Shown here: positions 1-8,810 of the stretch, in pieces
Layout: every line of letters begins with the position of its first letter
Position numbering within the stretch: the first letter of the stretch is position 1
From: Physcomitrium patens
Lineage: Eukaryota; Streptophyta; Bryopsida; Funariales; Funariaceae
Reading direction: 5' to 3'
Length of the DNA: 64,000 bases
NCBI RefSeq assembly: GCF_000002425.4
Contig: NC_037273.1
Coordinates: forward strand, 11,461,986-11,525,985
Notes under the pieces: model-generated
Databases searched by the model: none
The model's input: only the letters and a program-made list of their open reading frames with translations
Told to the model about the DNA's origin: nothing
Program-made: the position numbers and the translations under genes

Positions 1-15
1 GCACGTAATACGACA
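1..15 (+). mobile_element. End of a family B LTR, forward orientation
   Basis: The first 15 bases match the 3' terminus of a forward family B LTR (GTAATACGACA end). They abut an interior segment of an oppositely oriented B LTR, so a forward B element or solo LTR was inserted there. The next bases, ACGT (16-19), are the likely right copy of its 4-bp target duplication. The left copy lies outside the window. Confidence 0.7.
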
Positions 16-521
16 ACGTTTCCTGAAACGGCACAGAGAACAGGACAGCCTAAAACATAATCGAAACCCCGTTTCGGGTCCACATTGAGTCGCCCGACCA
101 ATTCAGGTCCCATATTGGAAAAGATGCCCGTAGTAACCTCGATGTTCGCATAATTGGGTCAAATTGGTCCTCACGTCAGATTGGCTAAGACCCGTAGTAA
201 GACCTGGATTTCCCGTAATTAGATTGCATAAGGTTGACAGGCTAATTCAGGTCTCATATTGGGTAAGAGGACCCTGATTGGATTCTCGAAATTGGATCCA
301 ATTAACTCTTCAAACCGGTCGTGTGAATTGTTCCTTCTCTTCCTACTGACTCCTGTTATTAGAATTGAATGGAGCATTTCAGTATGCCCCGGCTGACTGA
401 TCCTGGCCACTCAGTATTTGTACAGGAGTTGGTCGTTGCTCCCAATATTCGAGGTAACTCAATATTAATAAAATTCCCCTTTCTTTTTATTTTCACTGTA
501 TACTCGTATTATAACACAACA
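16..521 (-). mobile_element. Partial family B LTR (reverse orientation), interrupted
   Basis: This aligns throughout with the last third of the B LTR copies at 635-1970 and 37178-38509. It ends in a decayed ACAACA terminus at 521, followed by ACGT (522-525). The unoccupied family A gag at 8079-8082 reads ACGT at the same place, so this LTR sits in a family A gag and 522-525 is one copy of its target duplication. The other end is beyond the window. It contains internally repetitive segments ending in AATTCAGGTC and ATATTGG. Confidence 0.8.
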
Positions 522-634
522 ACGTTCCAAGTTTCGAGGATTCGTCAATCAAATCAGGTAGATAACAGTTTTACAGCCCGAACGATATCCAACGGAGGAG
601 TCACGTGTTAGGCTTGTTGGAACCTTACTTACGG
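522..634 (+). pseudogene. Family A gag fragment (copy A1), between two B LTR insertions
   Basis: The segment corresponds to 8079-8190 of the neighbouring family A element. It encodes the conserved gag core beginning SKFRGFVNQ and running to VGLVGTLLTG. An in-frame stop replaces a residue of the intact copies, and the frame is cut at 634 by a solo LTR. The open frame proposed here therefore mixes LTR and gag sequence and is not a gene. The gag would have formed the particle shell of the retrotransposon. Confidence 0.8.
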
Positions 635-1970
635 TGTCGTATTACGTGCTTTCCTGCTCGAGAACGCGCCGAGCGTCTGGCTGTAGAAGGTAGTATGGAG
701 ATTCACCGATAGTCAAGCAGTCTATCAGTTTTTGACTGCTGGAATATAAACGACTGCAACAATGTACCCTAAATCTATACGGGTGCTCTTCGACTGCTTG
801 TCGAAGTCCTTTTTGCCCCAGCCGGTAGGTCTCTAGACGTTACAGAGAACCCCGTACAACCCAAACTGTTAACCTTCAATACTGCTTTGTACTTACGATC
901 TTGTATCCACTGACTGTCTTGTTAAATTAACCCAATAAATTTCATTCACTCCGCATACTCAATCCTATAGACACCCTTTTAATCCTTCAATCACAGACGT
1001 AACTCGATTTCACAAAACAGTCAAGAGTATTCAAACCCACTTCATTTAAAAATCCCGATTCACCATTACAACACTGACTTCAGCAGCAATTGCCTCAGTC
1101 TTCCCCAAAACTCTACGAAGAAGAAAAATCCAAATTCTATGTCTTTCCTTCCCCGACCCGAAGCATGAAGCTCCTCTCTCTAATTCCCCTGATCTTCAAA
1201 AACATCCAATGAAAACCGAACTGGTAACCTTGCAAAAGCTTGAAACCTAGCTCCGCCCTCGATTCCCCTAAAAAAAAAAAAACCACCCCCCTCAAAACTA
1301 TATCCCTCCTAACTTTATCCTCTGTATTTCTTCAATCTTTCGTCTTAGATCCGGAATTGGTTCCCACCTCAAGCTTGGATCCGAAATTGGCTCTCGCCGT
1401 CAAGCTTTCTCCTTCGTTTTTACCTTTAAGAAATCCATTTACCGAAAACAACGTTCCCTGAAACGGCACAGAGAACAGGACAGCCTGAAACAGAATCGAA
1501 CCCCGTAATCGGGACCACATTGAGTCGCTCGACCAATTCAGGTCCTATATTGGAAAAGATGCCCGTAGTAACCTGGATGTTCCCGTTATTGGGTCAAATT
1601 GGTCCTCGCATCAGATTAGCTAAGACCCGTAGTAAGACCTGGATTTCTCGTAATTAGACCACATTGGGTTGATCGGCCAATTCAGGTCTCATATTGGATA
1701 AGAGGACTCGGATTGGATTATCGAAATTGGATCCAATTGGCTCCTCGAACCCGTCGTGTGAATTGGTCCTTCTCTTCCTGCTGACTCCCGTTATTGGAAT
1801 CGAATGGAGCATTTCAGTATGCCCCGGCTGACTGTAACGGAGTGACTGAACCTGACCACTCAGTATTTGTACTGGAGTTGGTCGATGCTCTCAAAATTCG
1901 AGATAACTGAATATTAATAAAATTCCCCTTTCTTTTTATTTTCACTGTATACTCGTGTTACAACACGACA
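635..1970 (-). mobile_element. Solo family B LTR with ACGG target duplication
   Basis: The 1336-bp LTR runs from TGTCGTATTACG to AACACGACA and is flanked by ACGG at 631-634 and 1971-1974. Removing it restores continuous family A gag identical in order to 8180-8200. No internal region remains, so it is a solo LTR left by LTR-LTR recombination. It carries a poly(A)-rich stretch near 1270 and two diverged copies of a GGATCCGAATTGGCTC-like unit near 1350-1400. Short open frames inside it are not conserved between copies. Confidence 0.93.
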
Positions 1971-2676
1971 ACGGGACAAGCTCTATCATGGTTTGCTCCT
2001 TTGTTTGAGAAACGATCATCCATATTAAACAACTTTGAAACCTTTTTGGAAGCATTTGCGAAAGCATTTGGTGAATACGATAAGGTTCGATGAGCTACAA
2101 CAAAGATCCGATCGCTACGACAGGGGATGCGTTCTACATCAGTCTATGCTTCGGATTTCAGGCAATTAGTATGTGACATCAATTGGGATGAAGAAGCGTT
2201 GATGAGTCAATTCTATTGGGGTTTAAGAGATGATGTGAAGGATTTGCTGTTAACTCATCGTGATCCACGAACGCTCAATGAAGCCATTAGCCAAGTTGTG
2301 AAGTGCGATAATCGCCTATTCCAACGTCACCAAGACAAACGCTCAAGACAACATACAATTCGTCATGCTCCAACTATGTCGGCAAGCAGTGTGAATTCGC
2401 ATTCAGAGGTGGAAGACATGCAAATTGATGCGGTACATATCAAATCTCTTACTATAGAAGAAAAAAAGCGACGTATTTAGGAAAATCTATGCTTGTATTG
2501 CGGTGGAGAAGCCTACAAAGTCGAAAACTGCCCCAAAAAGTAAAATTGAGGCATAGTCAAGACTAGGGGAGTATTTGTTGAGGAAAACGAGGATGCCCAA
2601 CCATAGTAGAAACCCTACGGCTGGACAATGAAATATCCCAACAACAATCAGGTTCCTTTCTTTCTGCCCAACCTAC
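1971..2676 (+). pseudogene. Family A gag, 3' part (copy A1)
   Basis: This continues the gag interrupted at 634. It encodes the capsid-like core (RSTSVYASDFRQLVCDI, then SQFYWGL and the DPRTLNEAISQ region) and a C-terminal CCHC-type knuckle region. There the sequence reads CLYCGGEAYKVENC, with Tyr where His is expected, a C-to-T change. Stops include TGA near 2093 (from TGG) and TAG near 2478. It ends at CCTAC (2672-2676), directly joined to an inverted family A LTR instead of its own pol. By eye it differs from the gag at 8190-8893 at about 45 of 700 positions. Confidence 0.85.
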
Positions 2677-3096
2677 TGTCACGGACACAAAATACAGACT
2701 TGAAATCTAACAAGAAGTTCAAGAAGAAGTGGCAGAACTAAATTAAACAGATGAGTACAAGAACAATACCAGAAAGGTGAGCTAGAACTCCAAGAGATGT
2801 GTTGTCGAGACTGAAGAACTCTTCAGCCTCGATCCCTATATATACTCCTACTTAGGAAGCTTCTCGAGCTACTTCTATTAACTAAGAAGCTTCTAGAAAG
2901 TTCCAGAGGCTTCCTTTCTAGAAGCTTCTAGAAACTTCTCTTCTAGAAGGTTCCAGAGACTTCCTTTCTAGAAGCTTCTAGAAACTTCTCTCTAAAAGGT
3001 TCCAGAGGCTTCTCTTCTAGAAGATTCCAAAGGCTTGTTTTCTAAAAGGTTCTAGAAACTTCTCTCTGGAAAGTTCTAAGGAATATGTCCCTAACA
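2677..3096 (-). mobile_element. Family A LTR in reverse orientation (end of the left palindrome arm)
   Basis: This is the 420-bp reverse complement of the LTR at 12820-13239, starting TGTCACGG and ending CCCTAACA. The two differ at very few positions. It carries the same GAA/TTC-rich array (about 2880-3070) and TATA box. It acts as the 3' LTR of the reverse-oriented pol and has a polypurine tract just outside it at 3097-3110 (read on the minus strand). It is joined directly to A1 gag, which is not a normal element junction. Confidence 0.93.
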
Positions 3097-3143
3097 TCAC
3101 CCCCTCCTTTAGCTTCGAGGTCTCTGAGAAGCAATGTTGTAGA

Positions 3144-3497
3144 TCAGTACCAACGCAAGAAAATGAAGATTTGTCGCATAACTTCTGCTATGAACTCCAA
3201 CTGTTGTTCACGAGGCAAGTGGTTCATCGACCCTTGAAGCCAACGGTAATGGCCCACGCCTTCGACTTCTGACCAAGCATGAACTTCCGTGTCCTCATTG
3301 TGAAATTGTCCTGCAAATACGCCTTCTGGTTGACCATCGTAAGCATGCTCGATCTCAAATACGATCACAAGTGATCAGTTACTCGGTATCCTCCGTCGTC
3401 ATCGTGGTACATGTAGTTCTTCATCTTGGGGTCGCCTTCGTGAACTACTCGGTTGCGATACTCTGACTGGCATAGTATCTATCTCTTGGCTATCCAT
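3144..3497 (-). CDS. ORF3 of family A (left arm copy), unknown function
   Basis: This small ORF of about 117 codons lies between pol and the 3' LTR on the minus strand. Its C-terminal 74 codons (3144-3368) are open and contain VHAWSEVEGVGHYRWLQG and EFIAEVMRQIF. The N-terminal part is rich in Ser, Arg and Pro and is broken by at least one stop. The same protein occurs at 12419-12772 and 63710-64000, and a diverged relative occurs in family C at 42039-42461. I do not recognise a domain. No signal peptide or membrane segment is apparent. Confidence 0.7.
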
Positions 3498-3613
3498 ATC
3501 AAAAGACCAAACTACGATCTATCTTGGAGAAAATAACTACATCAACTATGAATTTTGCTGGTGCTCTCCGCTTTTCTTATATTGTTGGGAGAACAAGCTT
3601 CAGAAAGAAGCTA

Positions 3614-6600
3614 TCATCGAATTGATTTAGGTTTATCAGGATGTCGTTGATGAAACTCCTGTACCTTTTGTGGCGCATTCGCAAGATTTTTAGCAGGCTC
3701 CCACGTTCGCTCATTAATGTCATAGCTACACCAATGAACAAGATATTCTAACTTTCCCCACCTTCGCCGTGAATCCAATACCTTTTCAACCTCGTATTCT
3801 TCGTGGTTCTTGATTTCAATACTAGGTGGCGGACATTGCACTCTTCCAAGAAAAGATGACTCTCGATAAGGTTCCAACAGAGAAACATGAAAGACTGGAT
3901 GTACCTTCATAGAAGCCGGTAACTCCAGCCGGTATGCCACTGGATTAATTTGCTTCTAGATGATAAATGGTCCCAATCTTCGATAGTCCAACTTATCACA
4001 TGGTCGCTTGGTCTTGATATTTCGTCGAAGAAGCCAGGCTTTGTCTCCAACTCTGAAAGTAGGTGCTGGATTCCGAAATCTATCTGCAGACGTCTTATAG
4101 GATTCTTGAGCGGATTGTAATTGAAGCTTCAACATAGTTTGAAGCTCTGATAGTTGCTTCGCAAATCCTTCAGCTGCTGGATTGTTATTTGTTGACGAAC
4201 TCAATAAATCAAGCTTCGGATGATATCCATAGTTGAAAAAGAATGGTGTTTGTTGAGTCGACGCATGGAGGGTGTTGTTATATGCAAACTCGGCTAGTGG
4301 TAGATATGCAGTCCAATCGTCTTGCTGATAGTTGATGCTGCATCGTAAGTACTGCTCCAAGACTTGGTTCACCCATTCCGTTTGGCCATCAGTTTGAGGA
4401 TGAAAAGCTGAAGAAAGCTTGATATCCACCTTCAATATTCCAAAGAGAGATCTCCAAAACTTTGACACAAACTGGGTACTTCGATCTGATATGATATCAT
4501 CTGGTAGTCCATGATATCGATACACATTATCAAGAAAGAGTCTTGCTGTGACTTCACTGGATGATGTCTTCTTACAAGGAACAAAGTGTGCCATCTTCGT
4601 AAGCCGATCTACCACGACAAAGATGCTATCAAATGAGTTTGATGATGGCAAGTCCGTGATGAAGTCCATAGAAATTGAAGACCATGGTCGACGTGGAATT
4701 GGCAATGGCTGTAGAAGTCCGTAAGGGCGATGCCGAGGATTCTTAGATCTTGAACAGATGTCACAAGAGAGGACAAAATCTTTCACATCCTCCCACATTT
4801 GGGGCCACCAAAAATCTCGGGAAATAAGCTCCAAGGTCTTATTGAATCCAAAATGTCCCGTTGCTGGAAAATCATGGCGAGATTGAAGAACTCGAAGTCG
4901 TGCTAGTCCTTTTGGAATGTACAATCGCTCTTCAAAGTATAAAAGATCTCCCTCCACCTTGAACTTGTCGTCATTGGTATGTTGCTTGATATCAATGGCT
5001 ACTGAATCTTTAATGGTCATAGCACATACCTGGTTTAGGAAGTCAGCATTAAATGATATAATAGTAGCACAAAGTTGAAATCTCTCTGGCTTCAATAACG
5101 TTGTACATTGTTGATCAAACGCTGCTTCTCCAGCCTTTGGTGCAAGATACGATCTCCTTGATAAAGCATCGGATAGTCCTTGCTGCCTTCCAAGTCGATA
5201 AGTGATAACAAAATCGAATCTAGATAGCGACATATTCTACTGAGCTTGACATCGATTTAAAACTCGAGCCGTCATGAAATACTCCAATTCTTGTGATCCA
5301 TATATACGGTTACTGGATGTGCAACTCTTTCAAGAAAGTGATGCCATTCTTCGAAAGAATCCACTATAGCAAGAAGTTCCTTATCGTGGATCTCATAATT
5401 GATTTCAGCAGCAGAGAACTTCCGAGAATAGAATGCAACTAGATGGAGCTTCTTATCTTCACTCATTTGTGAAAGCACAGCTCCCAAAGTAAAATTTGAA
5501 GCATCAGTTTCTAAATAGAAGGCCTTTGTAAGGTCTGGATGTACCAAAATTGGAGCTGTAGTAAATGCTGTCTTCAAATCTTGAAACGCCTTCTCCGCCA
5601 AAGGTCCCCATTCCAACTTATCTTTGCATGTTAATCGAGTGAGAGGAGCAGCAACTTGAGAATAATTCTTGATGAAGATCCGATAGAAGTTAGCAAAACC
5701 AAGAAAGCATTGTACGTCTCTAACCGTCTTCGGAACCTCCCAAGACATGATTGCTTCTACTTTCTTGGGGTCCATCTTCAAACCTTCTGTAGTCACAATG
5801 AATCCCAAAAATTCCATCTCCGTCTGGTGAAATAAACACTTTTTTAATTTGGCATATAGTCCTCGCTTGCGTAGTTTCTCCAAGACCAAACGAACATGCT
5901 CCTCATGTTCTTCCTCGTTTTTAGAAAATATTAGAATATCGTCCAAGTAGATGACAACAAAATCGTCGAGGTGTTCTCAAAAGATGTCATTCATCATATG
6001 TTAGAAAACCTCTGGAGCATTGGTAAGACCAAAAGGCATGACATTATATTCGAAATGACCATACCTTGTATAGAATGCTGTCTTCCACTCATCTCCTTCC
6101 TTGATTCGTACGAGATTATAAGCTCCCCTTAGATCAATTTTTGTAAAGATCTTCGCACGTCCAAGTTGTTCTAAGAGACTAGAAATCAAAGGTAATGGGT
6201 AACGATTTTTCTTTGTTACCTTGTTGAGGCCTCGATAATCCACACACATCCGTAATGATCCATCTTTCTTCTTCACAAATAAGATGGGTGCTCCAGCTGA
6301 TGATTTTGAATGATGAATGAAGTTCTTGGCTAGATTCTCGTCGATGTACTTTCGTAACTCTGCCAACTCTATTTGCGATAGATTGTAGATTGGGCCAAAA
6401 GGTGGTTGTGCTCCTTCTTGCAAGTCTATGGCACAATCATATAGTCAGTGTTCCGGTAGTATGTCGGCGTTCTTCTTTTGAAACACGTCTTCAAAATCTT
6501 TATATTGCTCCGATATACTTGCTGTTGAGATCTTCTCCTCGATAGTTCGAGCTGCATAAATGACAAATGGAGTGCCTTCCTTAGATAATCTTATAAGCGC

Positions 6601-7026
6601 TCTTGCTCCAATGAATAAGGATTTCTTTTTTTGAGGTTTTTTATTAGGTTTTTTCTTGGGTGGTTTTGTGGAAAAAATCATCTTCCGCAACCTCCAATCT
6701 ATCAATGGATTATGTTTTTTCAACTAAGAAAGACCAAGAATAATAGGATTTGATGGAGTTCTAATAATATTAAAAATAATATGACTACTATGGTCTTGAA
6801 ACGTTACTTCTATAGGTTTTGATTCATGGGTGATGCTACCAGACAATAAAAGTTTCCCATCTATGACCTCAACATGAACAGGTTTTGATTTTTGTACTAA
6901 AGGGATCTTATGACGCTTAGTACATTCTTCGTCTAAAAAACAAGCAAATGCTCCTGAGTCTAGTAGTGCTAAGGTTCTCAGTTTTTGAGGGCCGATAAAC
7001 AGAGGGATTGTAAAACAAAGTGCAGG
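3614..7026 (-). pseudogene. Family A pol (PR-RT-RH-IN-chromodomain), left palindrome arm
   Basis: This is the reverse-oriented polyprotein with its domains in order from 7026 downward. It has an aspartic protease with LLDSGAFACFLDEE, reverse transcriptase ([19 protein letters not shown] and the LDDILIF box), and RNase H (LETDASNFTLG). It then has integrase (CDICSRS zinc region, MDFITDLP, ISDRSTQF, GQTEWVNQ) and a chromodomain near 3690-3810 ([27 protein letters not shown]). It begins inside the gag-pol junction at the rearrangement breakpoint. Several stops are shared with 8811-12299, and one extra 1-base deletion near 5290 shifts the frame in RNase H. It is inactive. Confidence 0.93.
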
Positions 7027-7059
7027 TGTTAGGGACATATACCTTAGAAATTCTAGAGA

Positions 7060-7211
7060 GAAGTTTCTAGAACCTTCTAGAAAACAAGCCTTTGGAACCT
7101 TCTAGAAGAGAAGCCTCTGGAACCTTTTAGAGAGAAGTTTCTAGAAGCTTCTAGAAAGGAAGTCTCTGGAACCTTCTAGAAGAGAAGTTTCTAGAAGCTT
7201 CTAGAAAGGAA
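7060..7211 (+). promoter_or_regulatory. 5-bp-phased GAA/TTC array resembling heat-shock elements
   Basis: GAA and TTC triplets alternate at exact 5-bp spacing, the form bound by heat-shock factors (nGAAnnTTCnnGAAn). Perfect runs are 7060-7082 (five units), 7134-7156 (five units) and 7169-7206 (eight units). The sub-motif TTCTAGAAGCTTCTAGAA occurs twice. The array lies about 140-290 bp upstream of the TATA box, a normal enhancer position. The 3' LTR, the inverted LTR and the diverged A3 LTR (58106-58123) keep the pattern. Heat induction itself is an inference. Confidence 0.75.
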
Positions 7212-7352
7212 TCCCTTGGAACTTTCTAGAAGCTTCCTAGTTAATAGAAGTAGCTCGAGAAGTTTCTAGAACCTTCTAGAAAGGAAGCCTTTGGAACCTT
7301 CTGGAAGCTTCCTACTTAATAGAAGTAGCTCGAGAAGCTTCCTAAGTAGGAG

Positions 7353-7395
7353 TATATATAGGGATCGAGGCTGAAGAGTTCTTCAGTCTCGACAA
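7353..7395 (+). promoter_or_regulatory. Core promoter: TATA box and predicted mRNA 5' end / self-primer
   Basis: TATATATA lies at 7353-7360. CAGTCTCGACAA at 7384-7395 begins about 31 bases downstream, where transcription would be expected to start. This 12-mer is the exact reverse complement of TTGTCGAGACTG at 7523-7534, just past the LTR. That is the arrangement used for self-primed reverse transcription in the Tf1/sushi group. Confidence 0.75.
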
Positions 7396-7522
7396 CACAT
7401 CTCTTGGAGTTCTAGCTCACCTTTCTGGTATTGTTCTTGTACTCATCTGTTTAATCTAGTTCTGTCACTTCTTCTTGAACTTCTTGTTAGATTTCAAGTC
7501 TGTATTTTGTGTCCGTGATAGT

Positions 7523-7534
7523 TTGTCGAGACTG
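7523..7534 (+). other. Self-complementary primer-binding site
   Basis: TTGTCGAGACTG starts two bases after the LTR end, the normal position of a primer-binding site. It does not begin with the TGG expected of a tRNA-primed site. It pairs perfectly over 12 bases with the predicted transcript 5' end at 7384-7395. A3 keeps an 11-base match between 58521-58531 and 58381-58391. Confidence 0.75.
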
Positions 7535-7546
7535 CACTAACTTGAG

Positions 7547-7765
7547 ATATCAGAGCTAGTTCTTTCTTAGTAGAGTGTGGATTACTCCTCTACTTGAAGG
7601 TATACTAGCATTTTTTAGAGGTTGCGGATTAGCCTCCTCTAAACTGATACTTCTTGTATTACAATATTGGAGTCTTATTCTTCTTGGAGAGAGTGGATTA
7701 CTCCTCTTCTTGAAATTCTTAAGGCATTTTTTAGGTTGTGGATTATCCTCCTATAAACCAATATT
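7547..7765 (+). other. Structured 5' leader: two tandem hairpin modules (A2)
   Basis: There are two units, 7547-7649 and 7663-7765. Each is closed by an inverted repeat and contains two internal hairpins with a GGATTA loop. Unit 1 closes with ATATCAG and CTGATA. Unit 2 closes with AATATTGG and CCAATATT, a double compensatory change. In unit 1 the second hairpin stem is TTTAGAGG (7614-7621) with CCTCTAAA (7636-7643). The module lies between primer site and gag start, where packaging, dimerisation or translation signals sit in other retroelements. Its role is unknown. Confidence 0.65.
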
Positions 7766-7800
7766 GCCTCTTATAGGGTCATTTTTGTCCTTCTTTTAGA

Positions 7801-8760
7801 ATGGCCGGAGGTCAAGACATTAGTATGACAGAAAGTTTGAAGTCTAAGTTAGATGCTATTATGAATGCCCTCGCTACGTTATCACAAAGAACTGCAGAGA
7901 TTGAAGGAGTGGTGGCAAGGCTTCATAATGATGGAGTATCTGGGATAGCACAATCTAAACTACATCAGCCTCAAATTTCGGCACTTGGAGAAACAACTTT
8001 ACCTCAGGTTTGACAAGAACCACTAGTTCTACAACATAAGGAGCCTCGAATTAGCCTTTCAGATAAGTTTGATGGAACACGTTCCAAGTTTCGAGGATTC
8101 GTCAATCAAATTAGGTTGATAACAATTTTACAGCCTGAACGATATCCAACGGAGGAGTCACATGTTGGGCTTGTTGGAACCTTACTTACGGGACAAGCTC
8201 TATCATGGTTTGCTCCTTTGTTTGAGAAACGATCATCCATATTAAACAACTTCGAAACCTTTTTAGAAGCATTTGAGGAAGAATTTGGTGAACACGATAA
8301 GGTTCGATGGGCTACAACAAAGATCTGGTCGCTACGACAGGGGATGCGTTCAACATCAGTCTATGCTTCGGATTTCAGGCAATTAGTATGCGACATCAAT
8401 TGAGATGAAGAAGCGTTGATGAGTCAATTCTATTGGGGTTTAAAAGATGATGTGAAGGATTTGCTGTTAATTCTTCCTGATCCACGAACGCTCAATGAAG
8501 CCATTAGCCAAGCTGTGAAGTACGATAATTGCCTATTCCAACGTCGCCAAGACCAACGCTCAAGACAACATATAATTCGTCATGCTCCAATTATGTCGGC
8601 AAGCAGTGTGAATTCACATTCAGAGGTGGAAGACATGCAAATTGATGCGGTACGTATCAAATCTCTTACTATAGAAGAAAAAAAGCGACGTATGGAGGAA
8701 AATTTATGCTTCTATTGCGGTGGAGAAGGCCACAAAGTAGGAAACTGACCCAAAAAGTAA
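7801..8760 (+). pseudogene. Family A gag of element A2
   Basis: This starts at the ATG of MAGGQDISMTESLKSKLD, follows the leader directly and spans about 319 codons to a TAA after the zinc-knuckle region. It has an N-terminal helical segment, then SDKFDGTRSKFRGFVNQ, the capsid core (ALSWFAPLFEKRSS, QFYWGLKDDVKDLL) and the knuckle CFYCGGEGHKVGN. Stops are TGA at about 8011, TGA at about 8401 (TGG in A1) and TGA at about 8747, where the last knuckle cysteine should be. The last is a C-to-A transversion relative to A1. pol continues downstream in another frame. Confidence 0.88.
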
Positions 8761-8810
8761 AATCGAGGCATAGTCAAAACTAGGGGAGTATTTGTTCAGG
8801 AAAACGACGA

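Larger units (their letters stand above)
7027..7520 (+). mobile_element. Family A 5' LTR of element A2
   Basis: This is a 494-bp LTR starting TGTTAGGGACAT and ending CCGTGATA (the terminal CA has become TA). It is 74 bp longer than the 3' LTR at 12820-13239, because an extra segment near 7215-7300 duplicates part of the GAA/TTC-rich U3. It has U3 with a heat-shock-like array, a TATA box at 7353-7360 and a predicted transcript start near 7384. It is followed by a primer site, leader, gag and pol in normal order. Confidence 0.93.

Noticed and set aside
1240-1520. Short open frames on both strands inside B LTRs (also near 19216-19579, 30558-30746, 37752-38059, 54029-54238)
   Set aside because: They shift or break between LTR copies, overlap each other on opposite strands, and show no coding bias; they reflect the base pattern of the LTR.
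2677-7026. Left arm as an independent reverse-oriented family A element inserted into gag
   Set aside because: It lacks a 5' LTR, leader and gag of its own on the right side; the next LTR faces the other way and belongs to A2, and both breakpoints fall on the same internal CCTGC.
7540-7560. ATATCAGAGC in the leader as an initiator-methionine tRNA primer site (TGGTATCAGAGC)
   Set aside because: It lies about 27 bases past the LTR end, lacks the leading TGG, recurs two or three times in each leader, and pairs instead with CTGATAT as a stem; the adjacent self-complementary site explains priming better.
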